Origin: Bradyrhizobium sp. AZCC 1721
GTDB taxonomy: Bacteria > Pseudomonadota > Alphaproteobacteria > Rhizobiales > Xanthobacteraceae
Length of the DNA stretch: 64,000 nucleotides
Direction of reading: 5' to 3'
Assembly: GCF_036924715.1 (NCBI RefSeq)
Contig: NZ_JAZHSB010000001.1
Span: 1,417,001 to 1,481,000, forward strand
A model generated the notes under the pieces. That model was given only the letters and a program-made list of their open reading frames with translations. It did not search any database and was not told where the DNA came from. Position numbers and translations under genes: made by a program. Position 1 is the stretch's first letter, and each line of letters begins with the position of its first letter. Shown in pieces: positions 47,203 to 57,634 of this stretch.

Positions 47203-49202
47203 ATGGCTGTCCACATCTTTCGCCGCGAGGCGACCTACTATTGGCGTCGGCGCGTGCCCCGCGCGCTTGCCATTTTCCAGGGTCGCCCGCATGTTTTTAT
47301 GAGCCTGCGAACGACGAGCCCGGTGACGGCGCGACGGCTGGCAATCCAACTCGACGCCATTCTGGAAGACGCCGCGATGCTTGCCGAGAACGCCGACCTG
47401 CACCTGTCACGGTCCCAAATCGAGACGATGCTCGGCGCTGTCGTGGAGCGGCATCTGACCAAGCTGGAGCGGGTGGCGCTCGCTGCGAAAAGCGCGCCTG
47501 GTTTTGACGTCGACCAGGCGCGGTCGGACGACAAGCGGGCCTTGTGGACCTACACGCTGCTCGACGCCCAGGGCGCCACTGCCGCCGTGCGTCCCGAGGA
47601 TCGCATCCGCATGGCTGCCGACGGACTCTCGGAAGCCGACATCGAGGCCGTGCAGCGTCATCTGATCGTGCTTCGGAAGAACGACCTGGTGCCGACCAAG
47701 GATCGTGTCCTTCGGCAAATGATCGAGGGCGTGGCGGCCGCACCGACTGCGATGAACGTGAGCGTGGCCCAGGGGACCTACTTCCGCGGGATGAAGCTTG
47801 CACTCGCCGAAATCGACCGCCGCTATGGAGGGCAGCGTGTCGAGGATGGCGACGTCGTGGATCGCATCCTCCTATCGAGGAGCGATCCACGGCTGCCGGT
47901 TTCACCGGTTGTGGTGGATGGCGAGGATCACCGTCGCGATTCACCGGCGGTCGAGCCTGCGCCAGGACCGCAAGCCATTCCGATGGCAGACTTCTTGAAA
48001 TTTGCGGAAGACGTTATCAAGCTGAACGCCAAGAATGGTCACTGGGATCAAAAGACCCAGCGGCAGGCTAGGAGCGTCTCGAACCTGTTCGTCAAGTTCA
48101 TGGTTGAGGACCAGGAGATCGACGATCTGAATGCACTGCGCAAGGCACACGCGGGCAAGTTCGCCGATTTCCTCTTACTCGAGATATACAAACACTACGG
48201 CAAGTCAGTCAGGGATGAGCATCTGACGATCGCGCAGCTTCGCGAGAAGGGACGTGAATTCGATGAAAAAAGAGAGGAGGGTGGAAAAAGCAAGTGCGGT
48301 CTCAGCAGCGGAACCGTCAATCGGCATTTGACCTTTCTTGGTCAGATATTCGTCCATGCAGCGCTCGCGGCTTGGAGAACCTTGACGAGATCGACCTCTC
48401 AAAACTTCGCACCAAGAGCGACAAGGATACGCGTGATCGGGACGAAAGGCTCAAGCTGTCCATCGATCGCGCCATGGCGATCTACCGCACGGCTCCGTTT
48501 AACAATTGCGCGGGTTGGGACGCGCTTGAAAAGCCGGGCCTGGAAGGCGCTCGACAAATCTTCGACTGCGCGCTCTATTTCGTGCCGATCCTCATCTATT
48601 ACACGGGCTGCCGCCGCGAGGAACTCTGTGGAGCGATGGTCGATGACGTGATCTTCGACAGCGATGACATTCCCTTTCCCTATCTCCACATTGCCAAGAA
48701 TGAACGCCGGCGGATCAAGAATGCCCAGTCCCAGCGTAACATTCCGCTGCATCCGGAGGTGATCCGGTTGAACTTTCTGGCCTATGTGAAAGCGATCAAG
48801 GCGCTCGGGTACAAACTGCTATTCCCCGATCTTTTTTCGCCATCCAGCCGGTCGCCTCTCGGCGACCGCTTCTACAAGCAGTTCAAGCCGATCCTCATTG
48901 CAGCGGGTGTGACGGAAGAGGGGCTAGGGTCCCACGCGGTGCGTCATCTGTTCGGGGCGCAGTTGAAGAAGAAGCTGGTGGCCGTGGAGGATCGCGCCGA
49001 TCTGCTCGGCCACGGTGGCGACACCGAAACGAGCGAGCGCTATTGCGAGTCGCACGAAATCGCCACGTTGCTGAAATTTGTGATGGAACTGCCCGTGGTC
49101 ACCGCTGATCTGCAGCCGCAGAAAATTAATCTCATCCCTTGGGTCGCCGAGAAGAGGGTCGCGCCGTTTTCGCAGCCCTCGCGTTCCAAACGGAGGGGAT
49201 AG
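47203..49202 (+). pseudogene. Tyrosine recombinase/integrase 2, frameshifted
   Basis: Frame 1 from ATG 47203 (MAVHIFRREATYYWRRRVP, an integrase N-terminal domain of the DUF6538 kind) runs to about 48360 (VNRHLTFLGQIFVHAA). The catalytic half continues in another frame, from about 48366 (ARGLENLDEIDLSK) to the stop at 49202. One missing base near 48361-48370 joins them into about 665 aa. Box I is YTGCRREELCGAM, box II SHAVRHLFGAQLKKK, and the nucleophile ETSERYCESHE, so all catalytic residues survive. It belongs to the large phage/ICE integrases. Either the gene is dead or the base is a sequencing error. Confidence 0.85.
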
Positions 49203-49836
49203 AACGTGACTCGTAGAGGGTCAGCGCTTCGTGTTCGTTGGATTTTCCAGGAGCCATTGTATTTTGACTTGCTCTGCCTTTGTTGGCTCGCCGACTCATA
49301 AGGTTTTGAGTATTTGCTGATCAGTTCGCATTGCTCCACGACGCAAGTCGGCTATGCGCGATTGGCAGCAGCAACATAACGCTGTCGTGTCTGAGCGTCG
49401 GTAGAGAGCGGGATTAATGCGCCGGTTCTTTCAATTGAAACCAAATTCGAGTGGAGTGCATCGCCGTGCACCATCGTCGGCAAGAACGGCCATGCGAGCC
49501 TCAAGAGCCTGCGGTTGATGTGAAAGCTGCACACGGGCGACTCGCCCGGCGTCGGAGAGCCCGGCTACTGGGGTCTCGACGTCTCGCCAGCCACCCCAAG
49601 CTGACTTTCGCGGCCACATATGCAGGCACAGGACCAGATAGCCGGTCTGCCGCAGCGTTCTCGCCAGATTCTTCTCTATCGTCGCGGGCTCGTCAGTTTT
49701 CCTCGAAGTAACCTATACCGTTGGACCCAGTCTGTCGCAAATGCCGGTTTATCTTGTTGTTGGTAAGGCTTAGCCGCGACGCAATAGTGCTTTCGATTGC
49801 TTGACTGCCCACGAAGCGGGCACTCATTCTGGACCC
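49203..49836. other. 634-bp stretch without a supported gene
   Basis: Two overlapping short frames on the minus strand (49352-49534 and 49431-49619) share pieces of what could be one decayed protein, but no domain is recognisable. The promoter of the Argonaute operon must lie in this stretch; I see no clear -35/-10 pair. Confidence 0.55.
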
Positions 49837-51765
49837 ATGAATTATGATTTCGCGAGTTTGTCCCACAGCGAGTTTGAGGATCTCGCCCGCGACCTCGTTG
49901 GGCGCGAGATAGAGCTGCGTTTCGAAGCCTTTGCCGAGGGCCCGGACGACGGGATGGACGGCCGCCATGCGCGTGCCGATGGATCGATCGTGATGCAGGC
50001 GAAGCATTATCACGGGTCCGGTTTCGCGGCGTTGAAGTCGAAGATGACGAAGGAGCGGCTATCCATCGACCGGCTGGCGCCGACGCGGTACATCCTTGTG
50101 ACCTCTGCGCCACTCACGCCAAAGAACAAGAATGCGTTGGCCGAGATCGTCGGCCCATCGCTGCGAACGCCGGGCGACATCTTCGGACCCGGCGACCTCA
50201 ACGCCCTGTTGCGCAAATATCCAGACATCGAGAAGGCCCATCAAAAGCTTTGGGCGCAGAGCACATCGGTTCTGCAAACGGTTATCACTGAGGCCGTCGG
50301 AAAGGCACTTTCAAAGCCGGGGGCGGTTCCCGCCGTCCTTGCCAATCTCCTGCCCCCTAGGGAGGCTACCGGAAACGCAGCGCCTGTCGAGAAAGCGGCT
50401 CGGGACACCATATTTCTAATCAAGGCGTCGCCGATCGACGACGAATTCGCGCTTTGGCTCGCGCCCAAGCTTGAGGCCGAAGGGTACCGCGTGTTCGCCG
50501 ACATCCTGACGCTTCAGCCCGGCGACCGATGGCGCCGTGAGATCAATCAGGCGCTGCAATACCGGGCGGCGAAAGTTCTGCTCCTCTGCCGCGATGCCAC
50601 GCTCTCCGACTCGCATGTCCAGGACGACCTCGATATTGCGCTGGAGTTGTCGAAGGAGCTAGACGATTCCCGGTTTATCATTCCGCTGCGGCTCGAACCG
50701 GGAAAGAAGGTCAAGGGCGTCGGTGATGCGGTGACCGTCGATTTTGTGCGCGGCTGGGGAGAAGGCGTCGGCCTCCTGCTTGACGCGCTGCAGCGCCAGA
50801 AAGTGCCACGTCCCGCTGGCCAGACAGTGATCGATCCGAATTGGGAGGTTTTCCGGCGGCGCGGCGCGATCCCGCTCGTCGAGGAAGCCGAGCGATTGAC
50901 CTCGAACTGGCTGCGCGCCGCCGAAGCGCCCGACGTCATCCGATTTTTCGAGAGCTCCGGCGCGATCGAGGGCCGATTGCTCGATCGCGCGCTCGAGGAT
51001 TTCCCCTATCCGTGCGCGAAACAGGGCTCCGGTATTATCACCTTTGCGGAGCAATCCGAAGTCGACACCGCGTACGCGTCTGCCGGCCGGTTCAAGCTGA
51101 AGCACGAGATCCCGTTGCTGGAATTTGTCGACAACGGCTTTTCTCCGCTCGGGATCGAACGTCAGGTCGCGTCCAACCTGGTCATCGCGATGATCAAGAA
51201 AGCATGGCTGTCGTTCTGCAGGGAGAAGGGCTTCGTCGAGTATCACTATTCTAACGCTGTCGGCTTCCACGCTTCGGCCGCGCAGGCGGCGATCGGACGA
51301 CGCATCCCTTGGGGCAAGCAAGGCGACCGGCGGTCCTCAATGCTTCGCAATGTCGCGAAGGGACATATTTGGCAGTTCGGCGTCACCGCGATGCCCTATT
51401 TCTGGCCGTTCTGGCACCTCAAGCTCAAGGCGAGGGTCCTGTTCGCGGTCGATAACGAAACACCGGCGGGTCTCAGCATCGACGATCCCAGGAAGCTGCA
51501 CCGTTTGCGGCGAAGCATTTGCAAGGGTTGGCGCAACAAGCAGTGGCATGGCCGCATGCTCGCATTTCTCGAGCTGCTTTCGGGTGAGTCGGCCTATATC
51601 AGGTTGGCGCTGTCGGCGAACGCCGCGCTCCTGATCGAAGCCGCGCCGATGTTGTTCACTTCGCCGGTGAGCACCGCGCTTCCCAACGTTCTCGATGCCG
51701 ACGAAGAAGAGACCGATAGCAGCACGCTTGGTCGGCCGGACAATGATGACGAGGTTGAGGAATGA
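49837..51765 (+). CDS. Mrr nuclease-TIR-APAZ protein, partner of short Argonaute (SPARTA-like)
   Basis: 642 aa from ATG 49837 (a TTG at 49801 is the longer alternative). Domain 1, residues 1-150, is an Mrr-like PD-(D/E)XK nuclease of the kind fused to STAND defence proteins: E14 in [11 protein letters not shown]41 in PDDGMDGRH, and Q54-x-K56 in VMQAKHYH. Domain 2, about 188-330, is a TIR domain resembling SPARTA TIRs ([20 protein letters not shown]), with D264 where the catalytic Glu is expected. Domain 3, 345-625, is APAZ ([38 protein letters not shown]). APAZ binds the Argonaute and holds guide and target. On target recognition the complex presumably fires its effector to kill or halt the invaded cell. 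Confidence 0.9.
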   Translation: MNYDFASLSHSEFEDLARDLVGREIELRFEAFAEGPDDGMDGRHARADGSIVMQAKHYHGSGFAALKSKMTKERLSIDRLAPTRYILVTSAPLTPKNKNALAEIVGPSLRTPGDIFGPGDLNALLRKYPDIEKAHQKLWAQSTSVLQTVITEAVGKALSKPGAVPAVLANLLPPREATGNAAPVEKAARDTIFLIKASPIDDEFALWLAPKLEAEGYRVFADILTLQPGDRWRREINQALQYRAAKVLLLCRDATLSDSHVQDDLDIALELSKELDDSRFIIPLRLEPGKKVKGVGDAVTVDFVRGWGEGVGLLLDALQRQKVPRPAGQTVIDPNWEVFRRRGAIPLVEEAERLTSNWLRAAEAPDVIRFFESSGAIEGRLLDRALEDFPYPCAKQGSGIITFAEQSEVDTAYASAGRFKLKHEIPLLEFVDNGFSPLGIERQVASNLVIAMIKKAWLSFCREKGFVEYHYSNAVGFHASAAQAAIGRRIPWGKQGDRRSSMLRNVAKGHIWQFGVTAMPYFWPFWHLKLKARVLFAVDNETPAGLSIDDPRKLHRLRRSICKGWRNKQWHGRMLAFLELLSGESAYIRLALSANAALLIEAAPMLFTSPVSTALPNVLDADEEETDSSTLGRPDNDDEVEE

Positions 51766-53318
51766 GATTTCCTGAGAAATCTCTTCAAGTCGAACACTTC
51801 GACGAACCACCGCTGGAGTTTGCATTCTCGCAGCGCAGTCCGCACCCCAAGGACGGGTTGTTCCTTTATGGACCTCACGCCAAGGCTAAGAAGAGCCGCG
51901 AGATTCGGGTCGGCGTAGTCGGCACCACCGACGGGATCGGTCACTTTCGGGCATGGGGCCGAAAGCTCAAATCGGTCGTGCGCGTCCCGCCCCCCGGAAA
52001 AGGCGAAAAGGCCGACCGGCTGCACCTCGCGAACTTCCCTGGGCTGGACGAAGCGTTCGGGATTTCGTTCGAGCCGGACGAAGTCAGCGCCCTGTCGATT
52101 CCATGGAAGGACATCGATCGCGCAACGCGCATCATTAACCTCAACGAGGCCGTGGACAAGGTCGCGCGCCTCTACATCGATCGCGTCAAGCAGCACTTGC
52201 GCAACGACGAGCGATCGGTCGAGGTCTGGATCCTGATCCTGCCAGAAATCGTCTACGAGCGATGCAGGCCTCAGTCCAAGCGAACGGGCCTGCCAATGGA
52301 AAAGGGGGAGTTCACGAAGCGGCAAAAGGCGAAGGAGAGCATCCCGCTGCTCGCCGCCATGGGCGCCGTCAATCAGACCAACGAGGCGATTTTCGAGGAC
52401 GTCCCGGATTTCCATCGCAGGATCAAGGCCGAGTTCCTGAAGATCGCGCCGACCCAACTGGTTCGCGAGACGACGCTCGCGCCGGGTGCCTATCTCAACA
52501 AGGCCGGATACCCGCTGCGCAAGACGCAGGACGCCGCAACGGTTGCCTGGAATCTCGCCACCGGGCTCTACTACAAGACGCAGCCGAAGCCACCGTGGCG
52601 GCTGGCGGATGTTCGGGCGGGGGTCTGCTACATCGGCATGCTCTACAAGAGCCTGCCGAACGATCCCGATGGGCATGCCTGCTGCGCGGCGCAGATGTTT
52701 CTCAACGAGGGAGACGGTGTCGTATTTCGCGGCGCCAATGGACCGTGGAAGACCGGAGATTACGATTATCATCTCAAGGCGCCCGCGGCGAAGAACCTGC
52801 TCGCGCTGGTGCTGAAGACCTACGCTGAGACGCATGGCGGCCCGCCCAAGGAGCTGTTCATCCATGGGCAGACCTATTTCAATGACGAGGAGTGGAACGC
52901 CTTTGTCGAGGCGGCGCCGAAGGAGACCAACGTCATCGGCGTGCGAATCCGCTCGACCGGCGGCGAGACGAAGCTTTTTCGTGATGGCGACTATCCCGTG
53001 CTGCGCGGGACCGCGCTCATGCTCGATGATCAGACGGCCTATCTTTGGACGACGGGCTATGTGCCGCAGCTCGACACCTACATCGGGCCCGAAACGCCCA
53101 ATCCGCTGCACATCACTGTGATACGCAGCAAGAAGGCAAAGCCCGACATTCGCACGGTGCTCGCAGACATCATGGGTCTCACCAAGATCAATTACAACTC
53201 CTGTAACTTCAATGATGGCCTTCCTGTCACCGTCCGATTTGCGCGGATGGTTGGGGACGTCCTCACTATGGGGTCGGCGAAGGGAGAGGAAAAACAACCG
53301 TTCAAGTTTTATGTGTGA
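51762..53318 (+). CDS. Short prokaryotic Argonaute (MID-PIWI), catalytically inactive
   Basis: 518 aa, starting inside the stop of the APAZ gene (ATGA), so the two are made together. The N-terminus [20 protein letters not shown] is the short-pAgo opening. The MID domain (about 130-265) carries [20 protein letters not shown], the guide 5'-end pocket region. The PIWI domain (about 280-518) has [11 protein letters not shown] and [11 protein letters not shown] where active Argonautes have catalytic Asp residues, so it cannot slice. There are no N or PAZ domains; APAZ in the partner substitutes. It ends with FKFYV, the hydrophobic C-terminus typical of Argonautes. Role: guide-directed sensing of foreign DNA or RNA, activating the partner. 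Confidence 0.93.
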   Translation: MRFPEKSLQVEHFDEPPLEFAFSQRSPHPKDGLFLYGPHAKAKKSREIRVGVVGTTDGIGHFRAWGRKLKSVVRVPPPGKGEKADRLHLANFPGLDEAFGISFEPDEVSALSIPWKDIDRATRIINLNEAVDKVARLYIDRVKQHLRNDERSVEVWILILPEIVYERCRPQSKRTGLPMEKGEFTKRQKAKESIPLLAAMGAVNQTNEAIFEDVPDFHRRIKAEFLKIAPTQLVRETTLAPGAYLNKAGYPLRKTQDAATVAWNLATGLYYKTQPKPPWRLADVRAGVCYIGMLYKSLPNDPDGHACCAAQMFLNEGDGVVFRGANGPWKTGDYDYHLKAPAAKNLLALVLKTYAETHGGPPKELFIHGQTYFNDEEWNAFVEAAPKETNVIGVRIRSTGGETKLFRDGDYPVLRGTALMLDDQTAYLWTTGYVPQLDTYIGPETPNPLHITVIRSKKAKPDIRTVLADIMGLTKINYNSCNFNDGLPVTVRFARMVGDVLTMGSAKGEEKQPFKFYV

Positions 53319-53392
53319 ACGCCCACCTCAGCGTCTTTGCGGCCGTCACCGGCGTAGTGCAACGTCGTGTTCGGCGAAATTGGCAAGCCAAC

Positions 53393-54826
53393 CTATTCCG
53401 CCGCCTCGCCCTTCACCTCGATCATCAGCACGTCCAGGCTCTCGATCTCCTGCATGGCGCGGCCAGCGATACCCTGCAGATCGCCGTAGAGCCCGGCGGT
53501 CGAGTCGAGCACGCCCCTGAGCTGCTCCTCGCGTTTGGCCCACAGGCGCGTCATGGTCGCGCGCTCGCGATCGAGATCGGCCTGCATATCGGTGAACTTT
53601 TCGACGATGGCGTCGATGCGGTGGCGGAAGCGCGGACCAGTCAGGTAGGCGTACACCATCTCCATCTTGGTCTGCTGGCCTTCCTGCGCCTGACGGCTGG
53701 CGGCGACGTCGATCAACGACTGCCGGAGAGCAATGGCAAGCGGGATCGCGAACCTGGGCTCCGTGACCCAGACGTTATCAACGAGATCGAAGCTCTCGAT
53801 CCCCTTGGGTAGCGCGGTGGAAACGATCAGCGCGACCTCCGCTTTGGCGGCGCGCTGGTCATCGCGCAGTTTGCCGAGCCAGGCATTATTCCAGGTCTTC
53901 GTTCGTTTCGACTCCCAGAGGATCGTGCCGCAGCGCTGTCCATTGGTGGCCATCACCCCGTGCACCACATCTCCGCCGAACTCGCCCTTGGCCACCGGCT
54001 CGATCAGATCACGCGGGAAACGGCTGCGGAGTAGGGATTCAAGTTCGATTTCAAGCGCTTCGCCCTGCAGCTGCTGCGAGCCTTGGTCAGCCTTGCGACG
54101 GAGCTCCTCGATCTGGCGCTGCATGCCGGCGATCTGGGTCTCCTTTTCCGTGACCTTGGACTTCAGCGCGTCCTCCGCTTCCAGCCTTGCCTTGTCGCGA
54201 ACGGTTGCAAGGTTCTCCTGGACCTTCTTCTCCACCGTGAGGTCCATCTCGCGCTTGGCTTCCTCAAGCTCCCGTTCCTTGCGCAACACCTCTGCCTGGA
54301 CCTTCTGGGCTTCGGCAAGCTTCGCATTGTTGGTGGCGAGCATCTGCTGCAGGTCCGCGAGCTGCCGGTCGCACTGGCTGAGATCATCCGCCAATGCGAG
54401 GCGCGCCTTCTTTGCCTCGGCCTCGGCGATGGCGACGCGTTCGGCCCTCAGCTTGGCAGCGACCTGTTCGTCGATGGCTTCGCGCGCCCTGGTGAGGTCG
54501 GCTTGCGTTTGTCTGAGTTGGGCCTCGCGACGTTCAAAATCGGCTTCTTTGGCCGCAAGCTGCGCCTCGAATTGCTTGCGGGTGGCGGCAATCATGGGGG
54601 CCGCAAGCGATTCCGTCAGCTTGATCTCGGTGTGGCAGCTCGGGCAGACGATCTGAGGGTCGCTCACGGTATCGGTCCTGTGGTGGTGAGGCGTGATTGT
54701 ATCCGCATTTCCGGCGATGCCTGGGCGGTGCCGCGACGTTATCCCCGGCAATCGCGTTGGCCGCGGTAGCGGCGATACGCTGTGTGGCGGTGTCGGTTTC
54801 GGCTGCTCGGCTGGATCGTGCGTCAT
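53393..54826 (-). CDS. DUF2130 coiled-coil protein with PD-(D/E)XK-like core
   Basis: 477 aa from ATG 54826, 2 bp after the AAA+ gene stop; a GTG at 54667 (starting SDPQIVCPSCHTEIK) is an equally good start and removes a Pro-rich leader. A short CPSC motif is followed by a coiled coil (about 75-260). Next comes the DUF2130 core: ESLLRSRFPRDLIEPVAKGE, FGGDVVHGVMATNGQRC, then ILWESKRTKTWNNAWLGKL. The E...D...ExK spacing resembles PD-(D/E)XK nucleases. DUF2130 proteins have no proven function known to me. It is last in the operon and convergent with the Argonaute gene (75-bp gap). Confidence 0.87.
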   Translation of the reverse strand: MTHDPAEQPKPTPPHSVSPLPRPTRLPGITSRHRPGIAGNADTITPHHHRTDTVSDPQIVCPSCHTEIKLTESLAAPMIAATRKQFEAQLAAKEADFERREAQLRQTQADLTRAREAIDEQVAAKLRAERVAIAEAEAKKARLALADDLSQCDRQLADLQQMLATNNAKLAEAQKVQAEVLRKERELEEAKREMDLTVEKKVQENLATVRDKARLEAEDALKSKVTEKETQIAGMQRQIEELRRKADQGSQQLQGEALEIELESLLRSRFPRDLIEPVAKGEFGGDVVHGVMATNGQRCGTILWESKRTKTWNNAWLGKLRDDQRAAKAEVALIVSTALPKGIESFDLVDNVWVTEPRFAIPLAIALRQSLIDVAASRQAQEGQQTKMEMVYAYLTGPRFRHRIDAIVEKFTDMQADLDRERATMTRLWAKREEQLRGVLDSTAGLYGDLQGIAGRAMQEIESLDVLMIEVKGEAAE

Positions 54827-54828
54827 GG

Positions 54829-56397
54829 TCAGTTCCTCGTGGCGCGAAGGTCGCGTTCGCGCAGGATGGCTTCGACGATCCGACGGAGGCGGCGCACCGA
54901 GCCTCCGCGCCAGTGCCGCGCGACCGCGGCATGTTGGGCACCGTCGAGAGGCAGTACCCAGCTTCCGTCCAAACCGCGCTCTTTGGCGAGATCAGCAATC
55001 ACCGCCGGCAAGAGCGCATCCAGATCGTCCACGCTCGGCTTCGGAAAGGTGACGACACGAAACCTGTCGCGGATCGGACTCGGGAGCGGATCGAGGCGGT
55101 TGGCCGTCGCCACAAAGGAGACATGCGACAGATCGAGATTCGTCTGCAGCGCGGGATCCGGGTAGCGGGAATTGGTTTCGGGTTCTAGGAAGCCCAGCAG
55201 GCAGTCCCAGAGCCGTCCATAGTCGCTGCGCGTGCCGGCCTTCTCCAATTCATCGATCAGCACAAGTGGGTTGGCGATCTTGCCTGCGGCGATGGCGAGA
55301 AACGGGTGGCTCGGCTCGGCCGAGTACCAGCGCCGGTCGGTTCCCCCGAATACAGCCCCGTCGGCGCGGGACGCGTCCTCACGCCAAACGTTCAGGCCAA
55401 GCGCCTCTCCGAGGCGACGAGCAAATCGGGTTTTGCCGCCGCCGGGATCGCCGACCAACAGCAGCGGGCGTAGCCGAACCGTGAAGCGGCCCACGAGGTC
55501 GGCGAGCGCGAAATCGATGACCTCCGTGGCATATGGGAATTCGAATAGCAGCGCATTACGTACCTGATGCAGCGGCGGCACCTCGACTAGCGGCAAGGGC
55601 ACGTTGATGACGCTCTTTAGCGGTCCGAGTATCTCCCTAAGCTTGACGTTCTTCATCTCCTCGCTACTCAGGCGGGCGACTACGAGGTGATGATCAGGCA
55701 CCGCTTCGGCCGAAGATGAGACCTGATGCAGGGTCTCGGCCGCTTCTTCTTTCTCCGCCTCTTCTCTGGCCTGCCGCTCTTCCTCCTGTCTTCGCCTGGC
55801 GGTCGCCTGCATGGCTGCGATGCGATGCTCCGCCATGCGCGAGCCCAGGAGGGCCGCGTTCACGGCAGCCGATTCGTGTCTCACCATCATGTGGCTGCAG
55901 GCGGGCAGCGCCGCCCAGCCGAAGGCAAATCGCTCAACGTCGCTGCGGAGCTGCTCATCGCTGTCATGGACGATCTTGTTGAACGCCAGAAGCAGCGCCT
56001 TTGCCACGCGGCGATGTTCCTCGAAAAACGAGGCACCCCGCGGCATCGGCAGGCTCAACAGCCGGACGCAATCGGCGACACTGCGCAAATTCGGGTCATT
56101 CTCCGTGGCGGCACGACGATCGAGCTCGGCGGCGAGCGCAAGGCCCGCGTCCACAGTGAGCGCCGCGGCCCACTCCGCGTTGAGCGGCAAATTTGGGCAG
56201 AGCTCGTTGATCTCGGCAATCAGCCGCGGCTCGACATGACCGGCGTTGTCGATGACCAGCATGGCATAGCGCAGAAGCCTGGGCAGGCCTTTGAGGCGTT
56301 CGTCCCAGTCAGCCGAATCCGCTGCCGCTCCCGTGGAGACGGCATCGGGCTCGACCGCGGGCAGGTCGAGGTTATCTGCGTCGTCGCTCGCGCTCAT
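54829..56397 (-). CDS. AAA+ ATPase with helical N-terminal half
   Basis: 522 aa. Residues 1-230 are helical, ending in a highly charged stretch (RRRQEEERQAREEAEKEEAA). The AAA+ module begins near 300: LLVGDPGGGKTRFARRLGEA is Walker A, PLVLIDELEKAGTRSDYG is Walker B, HVSFVATANRLDPLPSPIRD carries sensor 1 and the arginine-finger region, and WRGGSVRRLRRIVEAIL is the small domain. The fold resembles Lon or MoxR ATPases but has no protease domain. Its stop and start overlap or nearly touch its operon neighbours. The role is probably remodelling or gating of a partner such as the DUF2130 protein; this is inference. Confidence 0.85.
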   Translation of the reverse strand: MSASDDADNLDLPAVEPDAVSTGAAADSADWDERLKGLPRLLRYAMLVIDNAGHVEPRLIAEINELCPNLPLNAEWAAALTVDAGLALAAELDRRAATENDPNLRSVADCVRLLSLPMPRGASFFEEHRRVAKALLLAFNKIVHDSDEQLRSDVERFAFGWAALPACSHMMVRHESAAVNAALLGSRMAEHRIAAMQATARRRQEEERQAREEAEKEEAAETLHQVSSSAEAVPDHHLVVARLSSEEMKNVKLREILGPLKSVINVPLPLVEVPPLHQVRNALLFEFPYATEVIDFALADLVGRFTVRLRPLLLVGDPGGGKTRFARRLGEALGLNVWREDASRADGAVFGGTDRRWYSAEPSHPFLAIAAGKIANPLVLIDELEKAGTRSDYGRLWDCLLGFLEPETNSRYPDPALQTNLDLSHVSFVATANRLDPLPSPIRDRFRVVTFPKPSVDDLDALLPAVIADLAKERGLDGSWVLPLDGAQHAAVARHWRGGSVRRLRRIVEAILRERDLRATRN

Positions 56398-56798
56398 GAC
56401 TCGTCCTCCGAACCGTCGCCCGCGTCGGCGAAGACCATGATCCGCGTCAGCATGCGGTGGACATCATCGTTGTGGAGAGGCGGGCCCAGCCGATAGTAGC
56501 GGGACAGGGTACGGACCCATGTGCCGCCAGGGTCGGCAAACCAAACGGGCGAGGTGGCGATGGGGCGATCGCCGCGCAGAGGGTGGCCGGTAACGTGTCC
56601 GACCAACTGCACGCCCAGCGGCGTCACCGTTGGGAACCAGTTTTCGAGCAATGGAGCCTTCTGTAGCAGCATGGGTGAGACCGAGCGGCCGAGTTCGAGG
56701 CGCTCGCAGTCGTCGGCCAAGATGCGCAGTCGGCGGGCCAGATCGGGCGCGATCTGGGCAGGATCGAGGAAAGGGAATCGGGCGGTAAGCATGGGCAA
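56394..56798 (-). CDS. Small hypothetical protein (DUF6634-like, uncertain)
   Basis: 134 aa, overlapping the AAA+ start by 4 bp (ATGA). It has a helical first half (QIAPDLARRLRILADDCERL) and a compact second half (VQLVGHVTGHPLRGDRPIAT, WVRTLSRYYRLGPPL), with an acidic tail. The GHV.GHPL and WVRTLSR.YRLG strings recall the rhizobial family labelled DUF6634, but from memory only. Tight coupling to the ATPase gene suggests a shared complex. Confidence 0.7.
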   Translation of the reverse strand: MPMLTARFPFLDPAQIAPDLARRLRILADDCERLELGRSVSPMLLQKAPLLENWFPTVTPLGVQLVGHVTGHPLRGDRPIATSPVWFADPGGTWVRTLSRYYRLGPPLHNDDVHRMLTRIMVFADAGDGSEDES

Positions 56799-56860
56799 CT
56801 CTCAACAACGCAGAGCATGAGCAGAGCAGGGAGGAAGCGCAGGAGGGAAAGTGAAAGCCT

Positions 56861-57634
56861 TCACGCGCCCACCTCCACCACCAGGGCACCGTTGAAGGAG
56901 GCGTTTTCTGACCCGTATCCGTGCGGATTACACAGGATCCTCGTCTCGCCGACGCGATAATCGGACGAGTTGTGAACGTGGCCATGCACCCACAATCTCG
57001 GCTGATAGCGCCCTATCAACGCGGATTGGTCTGAAACGAATGCCCCGGTGACCGGATCGCTGCGGAACTTCGGATGAACGGCTTGCCAATGAACGGCGTG
57101 GTGAGTAATCACTACGGTGGGACCGTCGAACGGAGTTGCCAGGATATCTTCGAGATACGTCCTCGACTGATGGTGCAGCAGCGCCGCCTCCTGCGGCCTG
57201 AATCGCAACCAGGGCCGCTTCTGCCACCCGATCAGGCGATGATCGTTCATGCCGTTGGCGCAGGCGTTCATCACCGCGGCCTGGTTGGCTTCACCGAAGA
57301 TTCGGTAGTCAGTCCAGAGCGTCGCGCCGACGAAGCGGACGGCGCCGCCGAGCACAACGGTGTCGTCAGACATCACGTGGATATTGAATGCACGAGCCTG
57401 AGAACGCGCCAGCGCCAGTTCGTCGGGGATGAATCGGCGGTAAAATTCGTGATTCCCGAGCACCATCACGATGGGAATATGCATTGGCACAATCCGGCGC
57501 AGGTGTTCGAAGGCGCGCAGTACGCCTTCACAGGTGTCGCCGGCGACGATCACGAGATCGACGCCGGGCATGATGGTGATCGGCTTGATCGGATGCACGT
57601 CGAGATGGAGGTCGGAGAAGATCTGGACTCTCAT
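56861..57634 (-). CDS. Calcineurin-like metallophosphoesterase
   Basis: 257 aa. Metal ligands are in FSDLHLDVHP, IVAGDTCEGVL, VLGNHEFYRR, VVITHHAVHWQA and RLWVHGHVHNSSDYRVG, all present. The family hydrolyses phosphomono- or diesters, including cyclic nucleotides and DNA ends. Here the substrate is unknown. Its start overlaps the stop of the next upstream gene (ATGA at 57631-57634), so it belongs to the same operon. Downstream there is a 62-bp gap to the small gene. Confidence 0.93.
   Translation of the reverse strand: MRVQIFSDLHLDVHPIKPITIMPGVDLVIVAGDTCEGVLRAFEHLRRIVPMHIPIVMVLGNHEFYRRFIPDELALARSQARAFNIHVMSDDTVVLGGAVRFVGATLWTDYRIFGEANQAAVMNACANGMNDHRLIGWQKRPWLRFRPQEAALLHHQSRTYLEDILATPFDGPTVVITHHAVHWQAVHPKFRSDPVTGAFVSDQSALIGRYQPRLWVHGHVHNSSDYRVGETRILCNPHGYGSENASFNGALVVEVGA

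Noticed and set aside
49352..49619. Minus-strand short frames before the Argonaute operon
   Set aside because: Two frames would have to be joined, no domain is visible and there is no ribosome site.
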